A stretch of 64,000 nucleotides of DNA, taken from Bettongia penicillata ogilbyi. Its lineage: Eukaryota > Chordata > Mammalia > Diprotodontia > Potoroidae. Below are positions 32,156 through 42,814 of this stretch, one piece after another (the first letter of the stretch is position 1; each line of letters starts with the position of its first letter). The DNA is taken from assembly GCA_023548195.1 (NCBI GenBank), contig JAJHZJ010000531.1:8109900-8173899 (forward strand), in the 5' to 3' direction. Below the pieces are notes generated by a model that made no database searches, was not told where the DNA came from, and worked only from the letters and a program-made list of their open reading frames with translations. The position numbers and the translations under genes are program-made.

Positions 32156-32299
32156 TAACTGTGCTTGAGTTTCTTTATTTGCAAAATACTTGCACTATGT
32201 TTCGTAGAATGATTTTCAGCAAAATGCCCTGTAAACCTTAAAGTCTATTGAAGTAGGAGTTATTTTAAATACACAACCCATTTGTTTTCACACATGCAC

Positions 32300-32625
32300 A
32301 TACTCAGAGCTACAGGAAAGCTGGATTGGAAAGAGCTCTGGATATGGAGTCAAAGTGCCTGGAGTCAAACGTGTTTGTGCTACACATTATCTGGGTAACC
32401 TTTGATAATCCATGTCACTGCTCCCTAACTCAGTTTTCTCGGGGAAGGTCCCTTTCCACTTTAAAGTACTTTGAAAAATGATTTTACATTTTGCAAAGTC
32501 GAGGCCCGGAGGGATTTAGTCCAGTTCACACTGACCATGGAATTGACACAGCCAAGACTAGAACCCAGCTTTCTTGACTCTAGGTCCACCACTCTTTGCC
32601 TTACACTAAGTACCAATAATCTTAT
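32300..32625. repeat. MIR-type fragments in both orientations
   Basis: 32300-32450 (+): GGATATGGAGTCAAAGTGCC and CTAACTCAGTTTTCTC. 32500-32620 (-): TCGAGGCCCGGAGGGATTTA, AGACTAGAACCCAGCTTTC and CTTGACTCTAGGTCCACCAC. Confidence 0.55.
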
Positions 32626-32743
32626 GCTGGGATAAAGAGTTTTAGTCTCCGTAGGTAACAGTGGCAGGTGAACTCAACAGAATTGCTGGGACTTTGAAAT
32701 GAAGTCATAAAATTAAAGTACTTTGTCATTTTAAAGGGCCATA

Positions 32744-33262
32744 TGTAGCAGCCAGCACACTGACACATCCAGAATGATCTGCTAATACAGGTTCATCCAC
32801 TCTTCTAAAAGGAAAACAACTTTTGAGAGATCAACAATCTTCTTTAATTATATTCACCAACAGAGAAAATATAAGCAGAGAAATAAAGTCCAACAGACAG
32901 GGCTTCCAACTATCTGCAATACATACATCACAGATCAACAGACAGATCCAGCTGTCTGACCATTACATACATGCATAGTGACCAGAGAAAGAAGCACCAA
33001 CATCTGGGTTTTCAAAATCAGGAACTGACAGCAACCCAGAGTATCTGACACACAAACCGTCTTCCAAGTTCCCAAAGCAAAACCTTACCTCACAGTATAT
33101 ATACACTTTTCAGAGCTGGAGGGCACCACCCTTGTGATCCAGTGCCTTATTAGCAGTTAACAAAAGGTATGGGCCATCCTACAAAACAAGCCTCTCCTAA
33201 TCAAGCTTCCCTTAAGGGGCTCCAAATGAGGCCCCTTGATGGTTGGGGAAGTTCTTTAACTC
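32744..33262 (+). mobile_element. LTR-like element, copy A
   Basis: Begins TGTAGCAGCCAGCAC, contains CAACTTTTGAGAGATCAACA, CCAACAGACAGGGCTTCCAA, CAACATCTGGGTTTTCAAAA and a TATA-like CAGTATATATACACTTTTC. It resembles copies at 49829 and 55877. It is probably a solo LTR of an endogenous retrovirus; no internal region or target duplication was found. Confidence 0.6.
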
Positions 33263-33347
33263 TCAATACCTATGGTTGTTTATACCATATCAATACAGCA
33301 TTCATCATTACACCATATCAATATCAAGAATTATTATGGTTCACTGT

Positions 33348-33600
33348 TGGGGAGGCAGTGTGACATAGGAGATGGTGAGCCAAGCTCAGAACCAGAAAAA
33401 CTTGGGCCAAAATCCCACCCCTGAAACATACTGACTTATTGATCCTAGACAAGTCACTTGGCCTCTCAGTACCCCAGGGAATCCTTCAAGACTATAAGAT
33501 ATAGAATTATTGCTGGTCTGCATTGGTAGAAGGAGTGCCCTTACCTGGAGCTCTGGCCTACACTAATGATATCCCAAGTCTGGTCTATAAAATTTGTTCC
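33348..33600 (+). repeat. Marsupial tRNA-like SINE, type C, full length
   Basis: GGCAGTGTGACATAGGAGAT, AAACTTGGGCCAAAATCCCA, CAAGTCACTTGGCCTCTCAG, GACTATAAGATATAGAATTA and GGTCTGCATTGGTAGAAGGA. Confidence 0.8.
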
Positions 33601-33829
33601 CCAGGCAGAGGTTGTTTAACAATGGACCTCCTCAAAAGCATGACACACTTTTTAATTTAGTCTTTAATACTGATGTTTTCTCTGTCACTTAAGTCTAGCC
33701 AGAGGTTTTAAACTCAAATAACAATAGAGTCCTGGGGAGCTCATATTGACTTAGAAAACCACATATTAACATGATCTGTGTTGCATGGTATTTTTGTTTA
33801 TTTTGTTAAACATTTCTCAATGACATTTT
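33601..33829. other. Unassigned
   Basis: Nothing recognised. Confidence 0.4.
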
Positions 33830-34110
33830 AATCATCCTCCCAGCCCTCAGTCTCACAACCTAGGAATCAGCCTGGATTCCTCTCTATCTCTCACATCCTC
33901 CCAATTTCCAAAGGCCTGTGGATTTCACCTTAACATCTCTTGACTAAGCATCTCTTCCCTGACTGCCACCACCCTTGTGCAGGCCCTCATCATCTCATGT
34001 GAAGGTTACTGCTAGTAATGGGAGGAGACAACATACAGACAAATATATACCAAACAAGCTATATACAGGATAAATAGGAAGCAATTAACAGAAGGAAGGC
34101 ACTGAAATTA
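33830..34110 (+). repeat. L2 LINE fragments
   Basis: 33830-34015 (+): TCACAACCTAGGAATCAGCC, TGGATTCCTCTCTATCTCTC, TGGATTTCACCTTAACATC and CTTGTGCAGGCCCTCATCAT. 34015-34110 reads as reversed L2 3' sequence (GGAGACAACATACAGACAAA, GATAAATAGGAAGCAATTAA), so two pieces in opposite orientation abut. Confidence 0.75.
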
Positions 34111-34362
34111 GGGCAGCTAGGTGATGACACAGCGCATGAAACACTGGGTTGGGAGTCAGGAAGACTCATCCTCTTGGGTTCAAATCTAGTCTCCAACACT
34201 TACGAGCTGTGTGACCCTGGACAAGTCACTCAGCCCTCTTTGTCTCCATTTCCTCATCTGTAAAAATGAGCTAGAGAAGGAAATGTCAAGGTGCTCCAGT
34301 ATCTTTGGCAAGAAAACCCTGAATGGAGTCAAGAAGTGTCAGACATGACTGAAAAGCAAACC
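34111..34362 (+). repeat. Marsupial tRNA-like SINE (WSINE1-type), full length
   Basis: GGGCAGCTAGGTGATGACAC, TTGGGAGTCAGGAAGACTCA, TGTGACCCTGGACAAGTCAC, GAGCTAGAGAAGGAAATGTC and TTTGGCAAGAAAACCCTGAA. It lies just upstream of HAL1 copy 6. Confidence 0.9.
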
Positions 34363-34936
34363 AGTTTGAAAACTACTGGTACTTCATAAAAGAGGTGGAA
34401 CCAAGATGGCAGAGTAACAGCATGAACTTTCTAGAGCACTCCCACCAAGCCCAGCCAAATACCTGTAAAAAAATGACTCTAAACAAATTCTGGAATTGAA
34501 GAACTCACAGAATGATGGAGTAAAGAAAATCTCCAGCCCAGGAGAGCCTAGATGTTCACCAGGAAGTGTCTATCATGCCACACTGGGAACAGAGCACAGC
34601 ACAGATTGCATCAGCACAGACAGGACCTGAGCAGGCCTTGGGGAGACTGAATCCCTCACATCTGTGGTGGTTTCCAGACTTCATGACCCCAAAACACAGA
34701 GGATAAATTGGAAGGTCAATGGGAAAAACCTGTGGGACCAGTGTAGGAGAATGGTCAGGCCCCAGCCCCAGGACGGCAGAGTGGGGAGGTTGCAGGGGCA
34801 GCTGCAACCACTGTTTCTGGAGCTCTAGGCCCACAGATTGAGGGGGAGGGGAGATCAAGCAGCTGACAGTACACTCCTCAACCCCACTGGAAGCAGAGAA
34901 CTACTTTGACAAAGAGCTCAAAAGTCAAGTAAATAA

Positions 34937-35887
34937 ATGGCTAGGGAAAAGAGCAAAAATCAGAAAAAGAATCAGACCATAGAATCTTACTTTGGTGACA
35001 AGGAAGACCAAAGCATGCAAACAGAAGAAAACAAAGTCAAAACTCCTCCATCCAAAGCCTCCAAGAAAAATATGAGTTATTCTCAGGCCATGGAAAAGCT
35101 CAAAAAGAATTTTGAAAATCAAGTAAGAGAAGTAGGGCAAAAATTGGGAAGGGAAATGAGAGTGATGCAAGAAAAGCACTAAAAACAAGTCAACTGCTTG
35201 CTAAAAAAGACACAAAAAAATGCTGAAGAAAATAACATTTTAAAAAATAGACTAACCCAAATGTCAAAAGAGATCCAAAAAGCCAGTGAGAATAAGAATG
35301 ACCTAAAAAGCAAAAGGAGATCCAAAAGCTCACTGAAGAAAATAATTCCTTAAAGATTAGAATGGAGCAGATGGAAGCTAATGACTTTATGAAAAATCAA
35401 GAAATTATAAAACAAAACCAAAGGAATGAAAAAATAGTAGACAATGTGAAATATCTCATTGGAAAAACAACTGATCTAGAAAATAAATCCAGGAGATACA
35501 ATTTAAAAATTATGGGACTACTTAAAAGCCATGATCAAAAAAAAAGAGTCTGGACATCATCTTTCATGAAATTAGCAAGGAAAACTGCCCTGATATTCTA
35601 GAACCAGAGGGTAAAATAAATATTGAAAGAATCCACCAATCACCTCTTGAAAGCGATCTGAAAAGAAAAATTCCTAGGAATGTTGTAGTCAAATTGCACA
35701 GTTCCCAGGTCAAGGAGAAAATACTGCAAGCAGTCAGAAAGAAACAATTCAAGTATTGTGGAAATACAATGAGGATAATGCAAGATCTAGCAGCTTCTAC
35801 ATTAAGGGATCTAAGGGTTTGGAATATGATATTCCAGAAGTCAAAAGAGCTATGATTAAAACCAAGAATAACCTACCCAGAAAAAGG
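34937..35887 (+). pseudogene. L1-type ORF1, C-terminally deleted (copy 6)
   Basis: Starts MAREKSKNQKKNQTIESYFG and continues SKASKKNMSYSQAMEKLKKN, then a TAA at about 35180. Later pieces give the coiled coil (IRMEQMEANDFMKNQEIIKQ) and RRM-like parts (LKIMGLLKSHDQ), with frame changes near 35280 and 35540. The C-terminal domain ends abruptly where the spacer begins. Confidence 0.87.
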
Positions 35888-35966
35888 TAGGGGAGAAAGG
35901 GAGAAAGGAATATATTGGGAGGAGAAAGGGAGAAATGGAATGGGGCAAATCTCTCATAAAAGAGGC

Positions 35967-35982
35967 AAGAAAAAGCTTTTTC
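35967..35982 (+). repeat. Target-site duplication of HAL1 copy 2, left
   Basis: AAGAAAAAGCTTTTTC (16 bp) is repeated exactly at 38938-38953. Confidence 0.95.
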
Positions 35983-36996
35983 TTTCTTTTTTTTAAATAT
36001 TTATTTATTTATTTATTTAACTTTTTACATTCATTTTCACAAAATTTTGGGTTCCAAATTTTCTCCCCTTTTAGCCCCTCCCCCCACCCCAATACACCAA
36101 GCAATCTAATTTTCCCTATCTCCAATCTGCCCTCTTTTCTGTCATCCCTCCCTTCTCTTGTCCCCATCTTCTCTTTTCTCCTGTAGGGCCAGATGACTTT
36201 CTATTCCTCATTAACTGTATGTCTTCTTTCCTAGTAGCAACAACAATACTAAACAGTTGTTCCTAAAACTTTGAGTTCCAAATTCTCCCCATCCCTCCCT
36301 CCCCACCTATTCCCCTTGGGAAGGCAGGCAATTCCATAAATGCCATTTCTGTGTAGTTTTGCAAATGACTTCCATGATAGTCGTGTTGTGTAAGACTAAC
36401 TGAATTACCCTCCATCCTATCCTGCCCCTCATTGTTTTTCTTCTGTTTTTTGATCCTGTCCCTCCCCGAGTGTTGACTTCAAATTGCCCCCTCCTCCCTT
36501 TGCCCTCCCCACCATCATCCCCCCCCCTTGCTTATCTCCTTCTCCCCCACTTTCCTATAGTGTAAGATAGATTTTCATACCAAAATGAGTGTGCATTTTA
36601 TTCCTTCCTTTAGTCGAATGTGATGAGGGTAAACTTCATGTTTTTTTTTCTCAGCTCTCCTCTTTTTCCCTCCACTAAAAAGTCTCCTACTTGCCTCTTA
36701 AATGACATATAATTACCCCATTCCATTTCACCCTCTTTCCTCCCACTACATTTCTCTCTCACCATTTGCCTTAATTTCTTTTAAGATATGGTCCCATCCT
36801 ATTCAATTCACTCTGTGCTCTCTGTCTCTGTATGTGTGTGCATGTGTGTATGTATGTGTGCGGTCCCACCAACTACCCAGATATTGAAAAGTTTTAAGAG
36901 TTACAAATATTGTCTTTCCATGTAGGAATGTAAACAGTTCACTTATGGTAAGTCCCTTAAGACTTCTCTTTGCTGTTTACTTTTTTATGCTTCTTC

Positions 36997-38093
36997 TCAT
37001 TCTTGTGTTTGGAAGTCAAATTTTCTTTTCAGCTCTGGTCTTTTCATCAAGAATGTTTGAAAGTCCTCTGTTTCATTGAAAGACCATATTTTCCCCTGAA
37101 GTATTATACTCAGTTTTGCTGGGTAGGTGATTCTTGGTTTGAGTCCTAGTTCCTTTGACTTCTGGAATATCCTATTCCACGCCCTTCGATCCCTTAATGT
37201 AGAAGCTGCTAGATCTTGAGTTATCCTGATTTTATTTACACAATACTGGAATTGTTTCTTTCTAGCTACTTGTAATATTTTCTCCTTGAGCTGGGAGTTC
37301 TGGAATTTGGCCACAATGTTCCTAGGAGTTTCTCTTTTTGGATCTCTTTCAGGCGGTGATCGATGGATTCCTTCAATACTTATTTTGCCCTCTGGTTGTA
37401 GAATGTCAGGGCAGTTTTCTTTGATAATTTCATGGAAGATGATGTCTAGGCTCTTTTTTTGATCATGACTTTCAGGTAGTCCCATAATTTTTAAATTGTC
37501 TCTCCTGGATCTATTTTCCAGGTCAGTTGTTTTTCCCATGAGATATTTCACATTCTCTTCCATTTTTTCATTCTTTTGGTTTTGTTTGGTGATTTCTTGG
37601 TTTCTCAGAAAGTCATTAGCCTCCATCTGTTCCATTCTAATTTTGAGAGAACTATTAAATTCAGTGAGCTTTTGAACCTCTTTTTCCATTTGGCTCATTC
37701 TGCTTTTGAAAGCATTCTTCTCATTGGCTTTTTGAACCTCTTTTGCCAATTGAGTGAGCCTATTTTTCAAGGTGCTATTTTCTTCAGCATTTTTTGGGTC
37801 TCCTTTACCAAGGTATTGACCCATTTTTCATACTTTTCTTGCATCTCTCTCATTTCTCTTCCCAGTTTTTCCTCCACCTGTCTAACTTGCTTTTCAAAAT
37901 CCTTTTTGAGCTCTTCCAAGGCCTGAGCTCACCCGACATCCCCCTTGGATGTCTGGGGTACCAAGGCCCCGCCCTCCATGTCTTTCCCTGATGGCAAGAA
38001 TATGTCCTTGTCATCAGATCCGAAAGTCGGGATCATTTGCATCTGTTCAAAAAAACTCTCTATAGTCTTATTTTTCTTCCCTTTTGTAGGCAT
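36997..38093 (-). pseudogene. L1-type ORF1 with nonsense and frameshift (copy 2)
   Basis: Starts at 38093 with an N-terminus like copy 1. TGA at 37931-37929 (codon 55) replaces the Trp of copy 1. A one-base loss in the poly-A run near 37800 (ACCCAAAAAATGCTG) shifts the frame. From there the frame is open to the natural end at 36997, with coiled coil, RRM-like (DNLKIMGLPESHDQ; RNIVAKFQNSQLKEKI) and C-terminal (IRITQDLAASTLRDRRAWN; PRITYPAKLSIILQ) parts. The intact Trp here shows the ancestral state of copy 1's TAG. Confidence 0.92.
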
Positions 38094-38214
38094 TTTCCCA
38101 GCCAGTTACTTGACTTCTGAGATTCCTGTCCAGCCCCACCTAGATCCGCCCAGCTAGTGCTTGGAGTCTGAGATTCAAATGGGCTTTCCGTGGCTGGTAT
38201 TCAATGTGAGCTTT

Positions 38215-38440
38215 AGTTCTGGTGCTGGGGTGGGGGGAGGGCCGCCTCCCAGGCTCAGTTCCCTCAGGGGCTTTATGCAGAGACCTTCAGTAATGGAGCA
38301 GGTAGGGGCAGGGCCACCTCCCAGGCTCAGTTCCTTGAGGGGCTTTATGCAGAGACCTTCAGAAATGGAGTGAGTGGGGCAGGGCCCTCTCCCAGGCTCA
38401 GCTCCTTCAGGTGGTTTATGCAGACTTTCAGTAATGAAGA
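38215..38440 (-). repeat. Three tandem ~70-bp units in HAL1 5'UTR (copy 2)
   Basis: Reversed copies of the units seen at 8419-8632; the TTTATGCAG block recurs at 38272, 38344 and 38415. This shows that three units are a subfamily feature. Confidence 0.85.
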
Positions 38441-38937
38441 TCCTGCCTGCTGCTGGGGGAGTCCCGGTCCTCCGCGGCTGCACTGCCACTGCCTCCACCG
38501 CCACCCCCACCTCTGCCTCCGCTGTTTCCTGCCCCTGCCTCTGCCTCCACCGCTTCCTCCCAAGGGTGCCCGAGCCACAGAGACACCCCACTCCCCTCTC
38601 GGTCAGCCCAGGCATGTCTCTCACTGACCTGTAGAGTCTGTGGGCAGAGGGACCTTCCAGGCTGCTGGAGCTTCCGTTCCTGAAGCCTGCTTGGATCAGC
38701 TTCTCTGGGGCCGCAGCCAGGGCAGCGCTGGGGTGGGGTCCCCTTTCTGGGGTGCGAGGGACCCTGGGGACGGTTCTCCAGGGCTCTCTGGAACGGAAAT
38801 CTCTTCCACTATGTTTCTGCACACCCTGCAGTGATCCAGAACTTCTGGGGAGCTCTTCTTACATTAAATATATGGGCTGTGGGTTCGGAGCTCGCATGCG
38901 TGCGTCTTTCTACTCCGCCATCTTGACTCCACCCCCC

Positions 38938-39419
38938 AAGAAAAAGCTTTTTCAGTGGAGGGGAAAAGGGAGCAGGTGAGAGGGAAAACATGAAGTTTAT
39001 TCTCATCATATTTGGCTTAAGGAGGGAATAACATGCACACTCAATTTGGTATGAAAAAATCTACCTTACACTACAGGAAAGTAGGGGAGAAGGGGATAAG
39101 TGGGCTGGGGGTGATGATAGAAGGGATGGCAAATGGGAGGAGGGGGTAATTAGAAGTAAACACTTTTGGGGAGGGACAAGGTCAAAAGAGAGAATAGAAT
39201 AAATGGGGGTATGATAAAATGGAGGTAAACATAGTTAGTCTTTCACAACATGACTTTTACAAAAGTTTTTTGAATAACTACACATGTATAGCCTATATTG
39301 AGTTGCTTGCCTTCTCAACGGGGATGGGTGGGAAGGGAGGGAAAGAAGTTGGAACTCAAAGTTTTAAAAATGAATGTTAAAAATTGTTTTTATATGCAAC
39401 TGGGAAATAAGAAATACAG
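38938..39419 (+). mobile_element. HAL1-like copy 6, right part (3'UTR and tail)
   Basis: Begins with the second 16-bp target duplication (38938-38953), then CAGTGGAGGGG, AAACACTTTTGGGGAGGGAC, TTGCTTGCCTTCTCAACGGG and TGGAACTCAAAGTTTTAAAA, ending in a short A-rich tail. It is the remainder of the element starting at 34390. Confidence 0.88.
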
Positions 39420-39452
39420 GTAATGGGGTACAGAAATCTATCTTAACCCTAC

Positions 39453-39470
39453 AAGAAAATAGAGGAGATG
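39453..39470 (+). repeat. Target-site duplication of U6-tubulin chimera, left
   Basis: AAGAAAATAGAGGAGATG (18 bp) is repeated exactly at 40669-40686, after the A-rich tail. One further G matches at each end but may belong to U6. Confidence 0.95.
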
Positions 39471-39560
39471 GTGCTCGCTTCAGCAGCACATATCCTAAAA
39501 TTGGAATAATACAGAGAAGATTAACATGGCCCCTGCACAAGGAAGCATTCCATGTTTTTT
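39471..39560 (+). pseudogene. U6 snRNA pseudogene, 5' part of a chimeric retrocopy
   Basis: Starts exactly at the U6 5' end, GTGCTCGCTTCAGCAGCACA, and follows U6 through ACAGAGAAGATTAACATGGC and CCCCTGCACAAGGA. About 18 nt (the segment before the 3' stem) are missing, with a 2-nt GA repeat at the deletion point. It ends AGCATTCCATGTTTTTT, the U6 terminal U run. U6 is the catalytic spliceosomal snRNA. This copy has several substitutions and no host promoter, since the 18-bp target duplication lies directly upstream. It is fused without a gap to tubulin cDNA, so it is part of a chimeric retrocopy. Confidence 0.95.
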
Positions 39561-40652
39561 TACACTGTTGGGTAGGAAATAATTGATCTTGTATTACAGC
39601 ACATCTGAAAACTGTGAGACAAATGCACAGGGTTACAGGGATTCTTGATATTCACAACTTTCGGAGTGGCACAGGTTTCACTTCTCAGCTGATGGAGAGG
39701 CTCTCTGTTGACTATGGTAAGAAGTCCAAGTTTGCCATCTACCCAGCCCCACAGGTATCCATAGCTGCAGTGGAGCCCTATAACTCCATCCTCACAATTC
39801 ACACCACACTGGAGCACTCAGATTGTGCCTTCATAGTTGACAATGAAGCAATCTATGATATCTGCTGCTGGAACCTGGACATTGAGCATCCAACATACAC
39901 CAACCTCAAGTGACTCATTGGCCATATCATTTGATGGTGCCCTCAATGTAGACCTCATGAAGTTCCAGACCAACCTAGTACCTTCTCCTCAAATCCACTC
40001 CCCACTCCCCCTACCCTCCCACTCCCATCACCTACTCACCCATTGTCTCTGCTGAAAAGGCCTACATGAACAGCTCTCCATAGCAGAGATCTCCAATGCC
40101 TGCTTTGACCCCTCCAATCAGATGGTAAAGTGTGACCCATGTCATGGCAAGTACATGGCCTGTTGCATGCTGTACCAAGGTGACGTGGTACCCAAGGGTG
40201 TCAATGCCACCATTGCCACAATCAAGACCACGAGAAGCATTCAGTTTGTAGACTGGTGTCCCACTGGCTTTAAGGTTGGTATCAATTACCAGCCCCCAAT
40301 TGTGGTACCTGGTGGAGACCTGGCTAACGTACAGAGGGCTGCATGCATACTGAGTAACACAACAGCCATTGCTGAAGCATGGGACCATCTAGATCACAAG
40401 TTTGACCTTAGGTATGCCAAGCAGGCATTTGTGCACTGGTATGTGGGTGAAGGCATGGAGAAAGGAGAATTCTCCGAGGCTCAGGAAGATTTGACTGCTC
40501 TGGAGAAGGATTATGAGGAAGTAGGCACAGACTCCATAGAGGGCAAAGATGAAAGTGAGGAATTCTAGAAAGCATCCAGCAAATAACCTACCTGCCCCAT
40601 CCAACTTTCTCTTTTCCTACTACCCCAAAATAAAATCTTTTCTTACTTGCAA
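39561..40652 (+). pseudogene. Alpha-tubulin processed pseudogene, 5'-truncated, fused to U6
   Basis: Intronless alpha-tubulin cDNA from about residue 108 (YTVG*EIIDLVL) to the stop at 40566-40568 and a short 3'UTR with AATAAA at 40629-40634, then an A-rich tail. Recognisable parts are [96 protein letters not shown] and VHWYVGEGM. Lesions: TAG at 39573, further stops near 39600-39615, a 6-bp loss (codons LE) near 39732, TGA at about 39911 and a frame-shifting deletion of about 25 bp near 39932. The missing 5' end is replaced by U6. It ends EEF rather than the common EEY; MACCML and EDLTALEKD lean towards TUBA1/TUBA3-type sources, but the paralogue is unresolved. Confidence 0.95.
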
Positions 40653-40668
40653 TAAAAAAAGAAAAGAA

Positions 40669-40686
40669 AAGAAAATAGAGGAGATG
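40669..40686 (+). repeat. Target-site duplication of U6-tubulin chimera, right
   Basis: Exact repeat of 39453-39470. Host L1 tail sequence resumes directly after it. Confidence 0.95.
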
Positions 40687-40855
40687 GGGATAAGGGAAGG
40701 GATGGGTGTGATAGAAGGGAGGGCAGATGGGGGGAAGGGGTAATCAGAATGCACAGTGTCTTGGCAGGGAGAAGAGATGGGGTAAAAATTTGGAACTCAA
40801 AATCTTGTGGAAATGAATGTTGAAAACTAAAAATAAATAAATTAAAAAAGAAAAT

Positions 40856-41690
40856 TACTTAGATTTTTAAGGACTTTTCCACAGAAATCTGGATGGCATT
40901 CTAGGTTCTAGGAGTCCAGAATTTCTACATCCTCCCTACCTACAGGTTCACTCTTCCCCTTTTTGGAGGTTGTCAGAATCATATATGCATGAATGCCTGG
41001 GGCAGGGATTGAGTAGGTGTGAACAAGAGACTGATAGCTAGGCAGGGAAGGCAATTAGCATTTGAAAAAGGTGTCTGAGTCACTGAAGAGGGGCTCGTGG
41101 GTTTGTTTTCATGTTTCTCAGGAACCATCATGGGACTTGGAAGTCAATTTCGTTTGCAAAAAAGAATTGGGGTCTGGGGCAATCAGAATTTTAGAGTTTC
41201 TACAATCCAATAGAGCACTGAATGATGCTACAGGGATGGGGATGTGGAAGTTTCCCTAGTATCCTAGGGATTTTAGAGGATTCCTGACTCTAGGTCCCAA
41301 AATGAATCTATAAACTAAAGAGCTGCCTCAAGGACTTTTTGTAGTTGTTCCAAATCGGTTCAGCCACACTACAAAGAAGCACCACAATGCCCTCAGAAAC
41401 AAAACTGAGGGTGTACATCAATTTATCAACTTAATAGTGGCTTAAAGAAATCTATTTTTTTCCCCTAAAACACCCACATTGTAAACGTACGCACCCAAGT
41501 TTTGGATATAACTGTTATTTTCTAAGTAGACAGCAGTATGGGCCTCTAAAAGCAGAGGAAGGAGAACAATTACAGATTCCTTCCTGAGAAAGGATTCTGA
41601 GAGTATCTGCTCTAAGTAGGAGGTTTTATCCTCTTAATTCTGGGAGCTAGTGAGTCAAGAGAATAGAGAGTCCAGGGAAAAAAGTAGTTA
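40856..41690. other. Unassigned, no repeats recognised
   Basis: Nothing recognised. Confidence 0.4.
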
Positions 41691-41699
41691 TGGTAGTGG

Positions 41700-42318
41700 T
41701 GGTCATAGGAGTACAAGCAGAAATTTTGGCATTAGAAGAGTCCAGTGGAACTGATGGGGTACAAGCCCAAGCTGGGACCTTTGTCCCTTGGATCGGGAGG
41801 GTTTTGGTCCCATTTGTCTGAAGGGCCCCCCAAAGCCTCGTTGGGGGCTCCTTGGATTCCTCTTACTTGATTTAGCATTCTTTGGATATTCCTCCCTTTG
41901 ATCCTAATACAGGCCATTTACTTAGAATTATTCTGAGGTCCAGGTCACCCAGCCAGGATTGTGAATTGTCTGGACTACCAGCCACTACCCAGGTCCTTCC
42001 TGGGTTTGATCCCTGGGACTGAGACTGCTTGATAACACCTGGATTCTTCCCTCAGTCTTTTTCTATATTTAAGTTCCATCGCACCCCATGAAAGCATTCA
42101 GATTCAGTCTGGCTCAGACTCTGTCTAGCTGAGATTCTATCTGGTCCACTTGTTAATACAAGCATTACAAATGCTTACGCTCCTTAAGAGTCAGCCCAGT
42201 ATGGCGAATCTTTAATAAACTTTGTTTTTCTTTGGCTTTAAGAAGGCTTGTTTGGAATTTATTCAAGCAGGACTTGGAGTGTCGATATTTTGGGGTCCAC
42301 ATCACTTCAAACCTCAAC
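41700..42318 (+). mobile_element. Probable solo LTR of an endogenous retrovirus
   Basis: LTR-like order of signals: TATA-like CTATATTTAAG at 42063, polyadenylation signal AATAAACTTTG at about 42213, a U5-like stretch and an ACCTCAACA end at 42318. The 5' boundary is uncertain; AAAAAGTA occurs near both ends but does not fit a TG start well. No internal genes are present. Confidence 0.6.
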
Positions 42319-42545
42319 AGAAAAAGTATCAAGTCTGGGGTCAGAATGCTTAGATTCAATCCCTTCTTGACTACCTTAAAATTAGTGTAATGTTTAGGTA
42401 TATTTCTCTCAGCCTTAGTTTCTTCATTTGAAAAATGGGAAGGCATAACAGTAACACCTACACTAGGTTTTTTGTGAGGCTCAAATGAGACAAGCTATGT
42501 GAATCATTTTGCAGACCTTAAAGTAATTCTATCAGCTTACTATAT
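42319..42545 (+). repeat. THER/MIR-type SINE
   Basis: GTATCAAGTCTGGGGTCAGA, TTAGATTCAATCCCTTCTTG, CTCAGCCTTAGTTTCTTCAT, TTTTTTGTGAGGCTCAAATG and GACCTTAAAGTAATTCTATC. Confidence 0.72.
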
Positions 42546-42814
42546 TACGTAGAGGAAGAGTTTGTGATTAATTGATCGCTATGGCTCCCTCCAGCTTGAA
42601 ATATTACAGGGATGACACTAACACTGACTGTATTGAATAGTTTTAAAAGCTCCAAGAATTTTAAGACTTTTCCACAATACTAATGAGTTAACCAGTTCTT
42701 GATTTCCTGTCTGTTGATTGTTCATTTGGCATCAAGACATGTTAGGAAATAGATTGAAAGTCAGGAGAGGGTAATAACTCCTTATCTAGAAAATGCAGGA
42801 GGGAATAATTGTTT
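42546..42814. other. Unassigned
   Basis: Nothing recognised. Confidence 0.4.

Larger units (their letters stand above)
34390..35982 (+). mobile_element. HAL1-like retrotransposon copy 6, left part
   Basis: Older-type 5' end (GAGGTGGAACCAAGATGGC), 5'UTR, ORF1 from 34937, then a jump at about 35887 into the spacer. It is split at 35967-35982 by copy 2 and resumes at 38938. No ORF2 sequence is present on either side. It has also lost the ORF1 C-terminus and part of the spacer. Confidence 0.88.
35983..38937 (-). mobile_element. Full-length HAL1-like retrotransposon, copy 2, inserted in copy 6
   Basis: A 2955-bp element on the minus strand: 5' end GGAGTCAAGATGGCGGAGTA near 38928, GC-rich 5'UTR with three ~70-bp units, ORF1 (38093-36997), spacer with TG/TATG tract, 3'UTR (GGGGTGGGGGGAGGGG on the minus strand) and an AAATAAATAAATAAAT-rich tail at 35990-36020. 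No ORF2. Exact 16-bp duplications show insertion of this structure as a unit into copy 6. Very similar to copy 1 throughout, so both belong to one recent subfamily. Confidence 0.93.
39420..40855 (+). mobile_element. 5'-truncated L1/HAL1 3' tail, interrupted by U6-tubulin retrocopy
   Basis: 39420-39470 and 40687-40855 join into one L1-type 3' segment: GAAATCTATCTTAACCCTAC, then GGGATAAGGGAAGGGATGGG, GGAACTCAAAATCTTGTGGA and a tail AAATAAATAAATTAAAAAAG. The middle is a separate insertion (39471-40668). Confidence 0.82.

Noticed and set aside
38175..38822. A 215-codon GC-rich minus-strand frame
   Set aside because: It lies in the 5'UTR of HAL1 copy 2 and reads through the 70-bp units; a similar frame in copy 1 is broken, so no protein is supported.
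40122..40568. Tubulin-like frame as a functional gene
   Set aside because: It is only the last part of a processed pseudogene with upstream stops, deletions and a U6 fusion.
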